In this document: in pieces, positions 50,794 through 64,000 of the stretch
Position numbering within the stretch: the stretch's first letter is position 1
Layout: every line of letters begins with the position of its first letter
Assembly: GCA_951813395.1 (NCBI GenBank)
Contig: OX638356.1
Span: 537,340-601,339 of the forward strand
DNA: 64,000 nucleotides
DNA from: Longimicrobiales bacterium
GTDB lineage: Bacteria > Gemmatimonadota > Gemmatimonadetes > Longimicrobiales > Gaopeijiaceae
Direction: 5' to 3'
Translations under genes and position numbers: made by a program
The notes under the pieces: model-generated
What the model was told of the DNA's origin: nothing
Seen by the model: only the letters and a program-made list of their open reading frames with translations
Database searches by the model: none

Positions 50794-51369
50794 TCAGGCA
50801 GGCGGACCGTCGGGGTGCAGCTCGCACTCGGGCGGCTGAAGCCTGGTCCACGACAGGGCGACGATGGTCCATGACTCGTCGTCGTTCCGGGTTAGCAGGA
50901 GCGCATCGGCCCCGCAGTGGCTCAAGTCGTCCCCGACATAGAAGTCGTACGGTGTCCAGACCATGGCCAGGTCGCCGCTGACGCGCACCTCCGGATCCCA
51001 CATGCGCTCGGTCAGGACTGTCTCGCTTCCTTCCAGCCGCGCAATCAGCTCGTCGCGCGTCGAGGTGGAGCTCGATCGCGTGCCATCGGCCGCCCTCTCA
51101 ACGGAGTGCATCAGCACGTCCGGATGCATGATCTCGCGGAGGATCTCCCCGTCGCCCGCCGCCAACGCGTCGAAGATGCCCTGCACGGCCGCCAGGATGG
51201 CCTCGCGCTCGGCGGAGGTGGGCATGTGGGAGTCCTGCGCGGCAGGGGATGCGCTGGTCTCTGCGGCAGATGGGGCGTCAGGGGTGTTCGCGGTCTCGTT
51301 GCTTGTGGCGGGACCACATGCAGCCAGCATCATGGCGGCCAGACAAACGGACTCGGTGATTCGGCTCAT
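50794..51369 (-). CDS. DUF4440/SnoaL-like lipoprotein
   Basis: 191 aa. Lipoprotein signal (lipobox LAAC), Ser/Thr/Ala-rich linker (about 20-50), then an NTF2-like DUF4440 domain: SAEREAILAAVQGIFDALAAGDGEILREIMHPDVLM, and VRVSGDLAMVWTPYDFYV, DESWTIVALSW. Such domains bind small ligands or catalyse simple chemistry; specific role unknown. GAGGA 7 bases before ATG 51369. Last 22 bases are duplicated in the scar at 49045. Confidence 0.83.
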   Translation of the reverse strand: MSRITESVCLAAMMLAACGPATSNETANTPDAPSAAETSASPAAQDSHMPTSAEREAILAAVQGIFDALAAGDGEILREIMHPDVLMHSVERAADGTRSSSTSTRDELIARLEGSETVLTERMWDPEVRVSGDLAMVWTPYDFYVGDDLSHCGADALLLTRNDDESWTIVALSWTRLQPPECELHPDGPPA

Positions 51370-51403
51370 TGTGGTCCTCGCTCCGTAAGGGAAATGAATC
51401 GTG

Positions 51404-51420
51404 TTCATAAGCAATATGAA
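51404..51420 (-). promoter_or_regulatory. Inverted repeat, possible operator
   Basis: Perfect 6-base arms TTCATA and TATGAA separated by 5 bases, 35 bases before the DUF4440 start, in an AT-rich leader. The direct repeat ATGAATC flanks it. May bind a regulator or be part of the promoter. Confidence 0.35.
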
Positions 51421-51455
51421 TCATGCGCAAAACTATGAGCCGGCGGTTCCATTTT

Positions 51456-57602
<6,147 letters not shown>

Positions 57603-57606
<4 letters not shown>

Positions 57607-58265
57607 ACTCCATCACCCCCCCGGCACGGCACGCAACCCAACGGGGCGGAGCCGGTGTCCACGAGTCGGGAAAGGGAGAATCGGGGACGGGCACACCGGC
57701 GCGCGACCGGAGACTCGGCTCGGTGACCGAAGCGCAACTCATACAGCGATTCAAGGACGGGGACCACAGGGTCGCGCGGTCGCTGTGCGACAAGCACGTC
57801 GATCGTGTCTTCCGCATCTGCTACCGGTTCGCGGGCGAGTACGATCTCGCCCAGGATTTCACGCAGGAGACGTTCGTGCGCGCATTCACCAAGATCCACA
57901 CCTTCCGCGGCGAGGCGGCCTTCGGCACCTGGATTTCCACGGTGGCGACCAGCGTCTCGTTGAATGGACTGCGCAAGGTGAAGCGCCTGCGGACCCGGGA
58001 GACCGAACTGAACGATCAACTGCGCGGGGCTTCGCCGGCCTCCCGGCTGGAGCCCGATGTCCGCGCCGACCTGCACAGGGCCATCGACAGGCTGCCGGAT
58101 GGCTATCGCGCCGTCTTCATACTGCACGATGTGGAGGGCTACACGCATGCCGAGATCGGGCAGATTCTCGGCATTCAGACCGGCACGTCGAAGTCGCAGC
58201 TCTTTCGGGCGCGGGCCCGGTTGCGGGAGGAATTGGCCGTGCACGCCGGGGAGTGGGCGTCATGA
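57603..58265 (+). CDS. ECF-type RNA polymerase sigma factor
   Basis: 220 aa. Unstructured N-terminal 40 residues, then sigma region 2 (about 42-125; DLAQDFTQETFVRAFTKIHTFRGEAAFGTWI) and region 4 helix-turn-helix (about 155-212; LPDGYRAVFILHDVEGYTHAEIGQIL). Overlaps both neighbours by 4 bases (ATGA on each side), so aminotransferase, sigma and anti-sigma are made together. Its target promoters cannot be told from here. Confidence 0.93.
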
Positions 58266-59239
58266 GCGACCTCGACCGCTTCGTCGTGTTCGTGCGCCGG
58301 GAGGCCGCGTCGTATCACGCGCCGCCCCGGACGCCTTCCGACACGATGTGGACGAGAGTCAGCGCGCAGATGGATGCCGCCGCGTACAACGAACCGCCGC
58401 CGGCACCCCGGGAGGAAATGTGGGAGCGGATCGAGGCCGCGTGGGGTTCCGGGCAGTCGGTGGGCTCGGCTGCCGCGCCCACACGAGACGGTGGGCGACT
58501 CCCGGCGCGTTGGACAAGGAAGCGTATCGGCGCGGGATGGGCGGCGGGACTGGCGGCGGCCGCCTCGTTGGTGTTGGGGTTGATGCTGGGCCGGAGCTAC
58601 GAAGGCCCCGGGGCCGGGGTTACGAATGGACCGCCTGCCGGTCCCGCCGCCGTCACCACACCGAGCCGGATTGCACCTCCGGCGGTCGTTGGGCAGGAAA
58701 CGGCAACCGTGGATCCTCGTGAATCGACACACGCGGTTGTTGTCGCGGACGCGGCGACCTCCGAGTCGGTCGTCACGCGGGAGCCTGCGCGGGCCGAGGT
58801 GCCCGGACGCGTGGTCCCGAACACCCTGGCGGAAACACCTGTCGCGCAACCCGTCGAGCCCGACGCACGGACCACGACGCCTGCCGCGTTCGCCAGGCTC
58901 GTCCAGCCCGCGGCCGACTATGAGACCACCCGACACCTGGGCCGGGCGGCGATGCTGCTCACGGCATTCCGTATCGATCAGGGCACGCCGACCTCGCAGC
59001 AGGACCTGGCCAGATGGGCCCGGGAACTGCTCGGCGACACCCGCATGTATCTGGACATGGAGGCGTCCCGCTCGCCGGTGGAACGGGCATTGCTCGAGGA
59101 TCTGGAGCTGGTGCTGCTGCAGATTTCGCGGCTGGGTCCGGGCGCGCCCGACTTCGAATGGCAGTTGGCGCTCGAAAGCATGGAGTGGAAAGGCACGCTG
59201 ACCCGGCTGCGTGCCGCGAGCACGACGGGTGAGACGTGA
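58262..59239 (+). CDS. Probable anti-sigma factor, single membrane helix
   Basis: 325 aa. Cytoplasmic N-half with two similar blocks (SDTMWTRVSAQMDAAAYNEPP and REEMWERIEAAWGSG), a transmembrane helix near 88-110 (GWAAGLAAAASLVLGLMLG), then an extracytoplasmic Pro/Thr/Val-rich linker and a helical C-terminal domain (about 225-325). No zinc-finger HxxxCxxC is seen, so it is not the classical zf-HC2 type; assignment is from position and topology. Start overlaps the sigma stop. Confidence 0.72.
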   Translation: MSDLDRFVVFVRREAASYHAPPRTPSDTMWTRVSAQMDAAAYNEPPPAPREEMWERIEAAWGSGQSVGSAAAPTRDGGRLPARWTRKRIGAGWAAGLAAAASLVLGLMLGRSYEGPGAGVTNGPPAGPAAVTTPSRIAPPAVVGQETATVDPRESTHAVVVADAATSESVVTREPARAEVPGRVVPNTLAETPVAQPVEPDARTTTPAAFARLVQPAADYETTRHLGRAAMLLTAFRIDQGTPTSQQDLARWARELLGDTRMYLDMEASRSPVERALLEDLELVLLQISRLGPGAPDFEWQLALESMEWKGTLTRLRAASTTGET

Positions 59240-59293
59240 TCCAGGTGCTCGCAGCAACAGAGCGCGGGTCGCATGGCTGATGGAGGAATACAG

Positions 59294-61993
59294 ATGAAAG
59301 CACGAGTAAGGGACCTGTTCGCCGTCGGTTGGATGCTGGCGGTTCTTGCGGTTGCGGAGGCCGCCCTGATGATGGCCGGACCGGTGTCCGGTTCACTGGC
59401 CAACCGCCTGTCCGCCCAGACGCCGCGGCAGCTGGAAGAGGCGGCGTTTCTCCAGGCCCGGCGCGCGATCAATCGCGAAGACTTCGAAGCGGCAGCCGGG
59501 CTGTTTGCCGAGCTTCGCGACAATTTTGTCCCCGCGCGATACCTTGCCGACTCCTATTACTGGGAGGCGTTCGCGCGCTATCGGCTGGGCGACCTGGACG
59601 AAGCGCGAGCTATTCTGGAGACGTTGTCGGTCTATGCCGAGGCGAAGGATGGCTACTACGACTCCTCGCGGGGTCATGTCCCGCCGGGCCGCCTTTACCA
59701 CGAATGGAGTGATCTCCGGATCCGGATTCTCCGCCAGCTCGGGGAACGCGGCGATCCCCGCGCGGCCGAGGAGGCCTTGCGCCAGGCGGAAGCGGTGCTG
59801 CAGGCCGACACGCCCGCGGTAACGCTGGCGTCGCTGCGTGCGCGACAGGAAGCGGCACAGAGGGAGTATCAGAGAGCGCTGGCCTCGCAACGGACGCGGC
59901 AGGATTCGGCTCAACGCGCGTTTCAGCGGGCATTGACTTCGCAGCGCTCGCGGGTGGATTCGGCACACAGGACCTATCAGAGAGCGTTGGCCCTGGAAAG
60001 GTCGCGGGCGGACTCGGTGCACCGGGCCTATCAGAGAGCCCTGTATGCCCAACGGTCGCGGGCGGATTCGGCACAACGGTCGTTTCAGAGAGCCGCGAGC
60101 AGACAGCGCTCCTGGGCGGATTCGGCGCAGGGTTCGTATCAGCGAGGTCTGGCCAGACAGCGGTCGCGGGCGGATTCGGCACAGCGGTCCTATCGAAGGG
60201 CGCTGGCCGCTCAGCGGAGTCAGGTGGAAACAGCGCAGCGGGCGTATCAAAGAGCGCTGGGCACGCATCGCACGCAGGCGGAACGGGCGCGGCGGGCATA
60301 CGAGAGCGCCATGTCGCAGCGTAGCGCACCGCCGGACTCGGCACAGCGCGAGTACGAGGCGGCGCTGCAGGCGCAGAAGGCCGGGCAGGATTCGGCCACG
60401 GCGGCGTATCTTGCAGTCCTGGAAGCGGGACAGGCAGCGCAGGATGCGGCGGCTGCCGAGTATCGGGCCGCGCTGGAGGCGCAGAGAATGGGGCAGGATT
60501 CCGCGGCGGCGGCACACCGCGCGGCTCTCGCCGTGATGGAGGCGCGGCGGGATTCGGCGGCATCCGTTCTCCGGGCGGCGCTGGCGGCCCAGGAGGCGGC
60601 GAAGGAATCGGCGGCGCGGGCCTACAGGGCGGCCCTGGCCGCGAAAGAGGCCCGAGAGGATTCGGCGGCGTCCGTGTACCGGGCGGCGCTGGCGGCCGAG
60701 GAGGCGGCACGGGAGACGGCCGCGAGAGCCTATCGGGCTGCGATCACCGGCCAGCCGATACCGCCGGACACGGTGCAGGGCACGCCTCGGCAGCCGCGCA
60801 TGCAGCCGGACTCGATGGCGCCGGTGCTCCAGCAGCTTCGGGCGCGATTGTCGCAACTGGACTCGGCGGCGCAGGCGGTTGGGGTGGCGGACCAGGTGTC
60901 CCCGGCGGTTCTGTCGTCGCTGGCGGATTCGGCGGCTGCGGCCACTTATGCGTTGCGAATCGGCCCGGTGCGAATTGACGCGGCACCGGCCGACGTACTG
61001 GGAATCGACGCAGGCCTTGTCGTGCTGCCCCAGGTCGCGACCTATCCGGGGCAGCAGGTTCCTCCGGGCTGTAAGGATACTTCCGTTCAACAGGCGGCCT
61101 TGACGGCGCTCTTGCGCCTGGAAACCGACCGCATGCCGCTCATCCGCAGTGTGCTTGAGCGCCACGATGAATGCTCGCGGAGTCTGCGGCAAGCGGTGGT
61201 AATGTTGCTGGCGTCCCAGGGCGCGGAAGAAGCCGACCGGGAGCTGGCCGAACGGGAGTTGATCAGCATCGCGTCGAATCATCCGGCACCGGATACGCGG
61301 CAGGCGGCTGTACTGGCGCTGGCAAGATTCGACACGCCGACCGCCGTCCTGGCGATGTCCGACCTGCTCGGGCAATCCGACGCCGAAGGTGTGCGGATCG
61401 GGGCCATCTGGGCCCTGCAGCGCAGCGATCAGGAAGGCGCGCGTGAAGCGCTCATGGCGTTCGCCGGCGACAGTTCCCAGGACGTGGATCTGCGGGAGAA
61501 TGTCCTGATGGCGCTCGGCCGGAGAAGCGATGTCTCGACCGAAAGCCTGATCGAGCTCCATGGAACGACCGGGTCCCCGGAGCTCGAAACGCTGCTGCTG
61601 ACGGTACTCGGGCGCCGTGCCGAGACGGGAGAGGAAGCCGTGACGAATTGGCTGTTCGAGCTGGCGATGGACCAGGAACAGAGTGCCGATTCCCGTCAGT
61701 CGGCACTCGAGGCCTGGTCCCGGGGGCCATCGGTCGATCTTGAGCGGGTCGGACGCTTGTACGCGCAGATGGAATCCGACATGAAGGAGCGCATGTTCTA
61801 CGCCCTCTACCGCAGGACCCAGTCCGGTGAGGCGAACGCCGAGGCGGTCGTGGGCAAGATGATCGAACTGGCCCGGGTGGAAACGGATCCCGGGGTACGC
61901 ACGAGGGCGGTCTACTGGATTGGCCGCACGGGATCGGAAAAAGCCATCGAGTTCCTCCTCGAAGTCATGCGTGAGTCTCCGAACCCGTCATGA
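59294..61993 (+). CDS. Membrane-anchored repeat protein: TPR-like, 18-residue repeats, HEAT
   Basis: 899 aa. N-terminal signal/anchor (LFAVGWMLAVLAVAEAALMMAG), TPR-like helices (about 45-150; EEAAFLQARRAINREDFEAAAGLF, ADSYYWEAFARYRLGDLDEARAIL), then 17 tandem 18-residue repeats (179-484) with consensus near QRSRADSAQRAYQRAL, a Pro-rich linker, and HEAT repeats (about 595-899; TRQAAVLALARFDTPTAVLAM, GVRIGAIWALQRSDQEGAREAL). The repeat block should form a long helix rich in Arg, Gln and Ser, later Glu/Ala. GGAGG fixes ATG 59294. Last two genes of the sigma operon overlap (ATGA). Unknown function; plausibly a sensor or scaffold. Confidence 0.85.
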   Translation: MKARVRDLFAVGWMLAVLAVAEAALMMAGPVSGSLANRLSAQTPRQLEEAAFLQARRAINREDFEAAAGLFAELRDNFVPARYLADSYYWEAFARYRLGDLDEARAILETLSVYAEAKDGYYDSSRGHVPPGRLYHEWSDLRIRILRQLGERGDPRAAEEALRQAEAVLQADTPAVTLASLRARQEAAQREYQRALASQRTRQDSAQRAFQRALTSQRSRVDSAHRTYQRALALERSRADSVHRAYQRALYAQRSRADSAQRSFQRAASRQRSWADSAQGSYQRGLARQRSRADSAQRSYRRALAAQRSQVETAQRAYQRALGTHRTQAERARRAYESAMSQRSAPPDSAQREYEAALQAQKAGQDSATAAYLAVLEAGQAAQDAAAAEYRAALEAQRMGQDSAAAAHRAALAVMEARRDSAASVLRAALAAQEAAKESAARAYRAALAAKEAREDSAASVYRAALAAEEAARETAARAYRAAITGQPIPPDTVQGTPRQPRMQPDSMAPVLQQLRARLSQLDSAAQAVGVADQVSPAVLSSLADSAAAATYALRIGPVRIDAAPADVLGIDAGLVVLPQVATYPGQQVPPGCKDTSVQQAALTALLRLETDRMPLIRSVLERHDECSRSLRQAVVMLLASQGAEEADRELAERELISIASNHPAPDTRQAAVLALARFDTPTAVLAMSDLLGQSDAEGVRIGAIWALQRSDQEGAREALMAFAGDSSQDVDLRENVLMALGRRSDVSTESLIELHGTTGSPELETLLLTVLGRRAETGEEAVTNWLFELAMDQEQSADSRQSALEAWSRGPSVDLERVGRLYAQMESDMKERMFYALYRRTQSGEANAEAVVGKMIELARVETDPGVRTRAVYWIGRTGSEKAIEFLLEVMRESPNPS
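59828..60745 (+). repeat. 54-bp tandem repeat, 17 units
   Basis: Seventeen consecutive units of exactly 54 bases (918 bases), each 18 codons. The first eight units are Arg/Gln-rich (AQRSRADSAQRAYQRAL-like); the later eight are Glu/Ala-rich. Length is constant through the whole array although sequence drifts. Confidence 0.92.
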
Positions 61994-63198
61994 ACGGCCC
62001 GGCAACACTCACCCGGCATAGCGCGGACACTCGTCCCGTCGCTGCATGGCTGGCCCTTGTGGTGCTGGCCCTCGCTGCGGTCGCGTGCGCCGAGGGCGAG
62101 CCTCCCGGCGCCCTGCCCGAAGTCCCTGCCTTCGAGGGCTCGATCGATCTCGAGATCGGTGAGATGAACGGGGACGACCCCTACCTGTTCACCAGGATCG
62201 CGGACATCGTGGCCGATGGGCGGGGACGGGTCCTCGTTGCCGACGGGCAGACGAGCGAAATCCGCGTCTTCGAGTCCGACGGCACCTTCGCGTTCCGGTT
62301 CGGCGGTCACGGCGAGGGGCCGGGTGAGTTGTCCGACATCTGTTGCCTGGCCTTCGGGCCCGGCGGTGAACTGTGGGTGCGAGAGGGTGCCCGCTACAGC
62401 GTGTTCACGCTGGATGCGGCGAGCGCCGGGTACCGGAGGGGCGTGAGAAGCCTCCACCCCGGCATGATCGGGGTGCGCGATCCCTTCACCTTTGACGCAG
62501 ACGGCAACCTGGTCAATGTCGGGCCCGTGAGGGGTGAAGGCGGCACGAACCTGACCGCGCAACTCCGCGGCGTGACCGCCCGCCTCCATCTGGACACCGA
62601 TGGCGCCGTCGACACCGTCGTCCTGGCCGATGCCGAGCGCCAGTCCACGGGCCAGGCCACGACCGAATTCGAGCGCGGAGGGTTCACCGGCATCTATTAC
62701 CTCCACCATCCGTTCGGTCCGACCTGGATTCACGCGCACGCCCATGGCGGCGCCTGGGCGGAAGCGATCACCTCGGCGTATTCGATCAACTATCACAGCC
62801 CGGACGGGACCGTTTCGCTGATCGAGGGTCCACCGCTCGAGGGGCCGGTGCTGAGCCCGGAGGAACGCGCCACGGCCCAGTTCAGGATCGAGCGCGAACT
62901 CGACGTGTCCGGCCTCGACGATCATCCGTTCGGGATTCCCGACCGCAAGCCACCGCTCGAAGGGATGTTCTTCGACACCGACGGCCGGCTGTGGGTCGAG
63001 AAGACGGTGGCCGACGGGGACGAAACGCGCGAGGCGGACGTCTGGGCCGGAACCGAGCTCGTCGCCCGCTACCGCTGGCCCCGCCGCATGGAGGAGTTGC
63101 CGTCCCCCTGGGCCACGGAGTCGCTCCTGTACGGGGTCACCACGGACTCGCTCGGCGTGCAGCGGGTGGCAAGAGTGCGGTTCGAGCCGAACAACTGA
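61990..63198 (+). CDS. Six-bladed beta-propeller lipoprotein
   Basis: 402 aa. Lipoprotein signal (lipobox AVAC), then propeller repeats: TRIADIVADGRGRVLVADG, IRVFESDGTFAFRFGGHGEGPGELSDICCLAFG, and MFFDTDGRLWVEKTVADG. This family is abundant in Gemmatimonadota; role probably ligand or surface binding. Start overlaps the HEAT-protein stop (ATGA), so it is the last gene of the sigma operon. Intact relative of the broken gene at 47800. Confidence 0.86.
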   Translation: MNGPATLTRHSADTRPVAAWLALVVLALAAVACAEGEPPGALPEVPAFEGSIDLEIGEMNGDDPYLFTRIADIVADGRGRVLVADGQTSEIRVFESDGTFAFRFGGHGEGPGELSDICCLAFGPGGELWVREGARYSVFTLDAASAGYRRGVRSLHPGMIGVRDPFTFDADGNLVNVGPVRGEGGTNLTAQLRGVTARLHLDTDGAVDTVVLADAERQSTGQATTEFERGGFTGIYYLHHPFGPTWIHAHAHGGAWAEAITSAYSINYHSPDGTVSLIEGPPLEGPVLSPEERATAQFRIERELDVSGLDDHPFGIPDRKPPLEGMFFDTDGRLWVEKTVADGDETREADVWAGTELVARYRWPRRMEELPSPWATESLLYGVTTDSLGVQRVARVRFEPNN

Positions 63199-63229
63199 TC
63201 CTGCGGAGGCGTCGCGCCGCGGTCTAACT

Positions 63230-63697
63230 CTAACCCCCCGTCACATCCGCGGACCAGGTCACCTCGACCGCGCCCTCGAGACTGCGCGCCGTCGGGCACT
63301 TCGCGACGTGCGTGGCCAGCGCGCGGTCCACCTTTTCGCGCGGCGCACCTTCCGGCAGCCGGATCGCGTAGTGCGCGTGGATCTTCGTGAGCACCACCAT
63401 CCGGTCGACGACTTCGTTGACGCCTTCGGCCCGCACGCCGATCGCGTCGTTGGCCATCGGGATCCCGCGCACCTCCAGTGCGCCGTTGAGGGTCCCGAGC
63501 AGTCAGCCGGCGGCCGCCGCGACGAGATAGTCGACCGGCAGGGGGCGGTCGGGTTCGGCGTCGAGGCGGTAGTGGGCCTTGATGGGCCCGTGGACGCCGA
63601 AGTCGACTTCGCTGCCGTCTTCCAGGGTCGCACGGCGGTGGATGCCGTCCACTTTGACAACGCTGGCGCGGGCGGTGTAGAAGGGTTGTTGTTTCAT
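63230..63697 (-). CDS. OsmC-like protein with in-frame TGA, candidate selenoprotein
   Basis: 156 codons in one frame from ATG 63697 to the stop at 63230, interrupted only by TGA at codon 65 (63505-63503). Sequence before it is PVDYLVAAAAG, after it LLGTLNGALEVRGIPMAND: the OsmC/Ohr-type helix in which this very position is the reactive cysteine. The second cysteine is present as Cys134 in AKCPTARSL. Both halves align as one protein without gaps, so frameshift is excluded. A hairpin follows the TGA (see next entry). Selenocysteine is the best reading; a nonsense mutation or base error (TGC to TGA) is the alternative. AGAGG lies upstream of the ATG. Role: reduction of organic hydroperoxides or related thiol chemistry. 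Confidence 0.72.
63458..63497 (-). promoter_or_regulatory. Candidate bacterial SECIS hairpin after the TGA
   Basis: Minus-strand RNA from 6 to 45 nt after the TGA. Outer stem CGGGA/TCCCG, CCC/GGG continuing it past one bulged A, a 6-nt left bulge, and inner stem GCGCAC/GTGCGC (63483-63467) closing a 5-nt loop TGGAG. The loop starts 26 nt after the TGA and has G as its second base, within the published bacterial SECIS limits (loop 16-37 nt downstream, G in the first two loop bases). GC-rich coding RNA often folds by chance, so this supports rather than proves. Confidence 0.55.
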
Positions 63698-63852
63698 GTC
63701 GGAGACCTCTTGCCGGCGATGGACGCCGCCCCACCTGCAAGGTGTGGGGCGAACGGTCGGAAAGGTATCCGGGCCTCCTGGCCGGGGAAACCCGTGTGCG
63801 CCGGTGTCCGCGCCACGCCCGTGGCGTCCCGCCACCTCATCGCGGCACGTCC

Positions 63853-64000
63853 TCAATCCACAATCCGCGCGTACAGTTCCGGGTCGGTCGCGCCCTCCGT
63901 ATTGAACACGAGCACGCGCGAGCGCTCATCCAGCCCGATCGCCCTGCGCCGTTCCTCGTCCCGCGCGACCTCGGCCAGACCCAGCAGCCCCGCCACTCCC
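63853..64000 (-). CDS. C-terminal end of a diaminopropionate ammonia-lyase-like enzyme (partial)
   Basis: Last 48 codons of a gene entering from the right edge, ending LGLAEVARDEERRRAIGLDE then SRVLVFNTEGATDPELYARIV before the stop at 63853. The SRVLxFxTEGATDPxxY ending is that of diaminopropionate ammonia-lyase, a PLP enzyme that splits 2,3-diaminopropionate to pyruvate and ammonia, acting on both isomers. Only the tail is visible; other fold-II PLP enzymes are less likely. 155 bases upstream of the OsmC-like gene on the same strand. Confidence 0.7.
   Translation of the reverse strand, partial: GVAGLLGLAEVARDEERRRAIGLDERSRVLVFNTEGATDPELYARIVD

Overview
The window is a GC-rich (roughly two-thirds G+C) bacterial chromosome segment, densely coded on both strands, with many 4-base stop/start overlaps and frequent GTG and TTG starts. 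The gene content points to the Gemmatimonadota or a close relative (inference): a SusC/SusD pair in a high-GC genome, TonB plug proteins with carboxypeptidase-like N-domains, a DUF5916 barrel, six-bladed beta-propeller lipoproteins, several secreted S9 peptidases, and a GldA/GldF/GldG-like ABC set with DUF4340. No rRNA, tRNA or CRISPR array was found.

Layout. 0-7 kb: the end of a 5'-3' exonuclease, a secreted S9 peptidase, a Spy-like protein, a DUF5916 outer-membrane protein and a barrel-less TonB plug protein. 7-11.8 kb: DUF4399 lipoprotein, PpiC-type foldase, di-haem DUF1111 cytochrome and a serine hydrolase, all on +. 11.9-16.5 kb: four-gene ABC/GldG/DUF4340 operon. 16.5-21 kb: SusC/SusD pair ending in a strong two-way terminator. 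21-26.5 kb: a second DUF1111 cytochrome, an Rpn nuclease with a 12-bp tandem repeat, a PKD-trypsin lipoprotein and a periplasmic cyclophilin. 26.5-32.1 kb: DUF2461, SRPBCC, type-5 uracil-DNA glycosylase, M19 dipeptidase-like protein, CocE hydrolase and a cupin-like protein. 32.1-36.8 kb is an accessory island: a dispersed 37-bp repeat, a DUF222-HNH protein, an IS110 element, a 17-bp tandem repeat and a heptose-kinase gene lacking its middle. 36.8-47.6 kb: sialidase-fold protein, thioesterase, TonB receptor plus lipoprotein, S9 peptidase and a secreted alanine-racemase-like protein. 47.7-51.4 kb: a frameshifted propeller gene, a mosaic scar copied from two neighbouring genes, a Fic protein and a DUF4440 lipoprotein. 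51.4-56.6 kb: GH2 beta-galactosidase and SSS symporter. 56.7-63.2 kb: aminotransferase, ECF sigma, anti-sigma, repeat/HEAT protein and propeller lipoprotein in one chain. 63.2-64 kb: an OsmC-like gene with an in-frame TGA, and the end of a diaminopropionate ammonia-lyase-like gene.

How it fits together (inference): much of the window serves a scavenging life on peptides, D-amino acids and sugars. Secreted peptidases, a dipeptidase-like protein, a racemase-like protein and an ammonia-lyase handle peptides and amino acids; SusCD, the TonB receptor, GH2 and the symporter handle carbohydrate or other uptake.

The most notable item is the OsmC-like gene at 63230-63697 (-). Its single in-frame TGA sits exactly where the redox cysteine of this family belongs, both halves are in the same frame, and a GC hairpin whose loop begins 26 nt after the TGA resembles a bacterial SECIS. 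It is a good candidate selenoprotein. Others worth checking are the racemase with the catalytic Tyr replaced by Arg, the mosaic scar, the heptose kinase missing about 55 residues, and the sigma/anti-sigma operon with a protein made of 17 exact-length 54-bp repeats.
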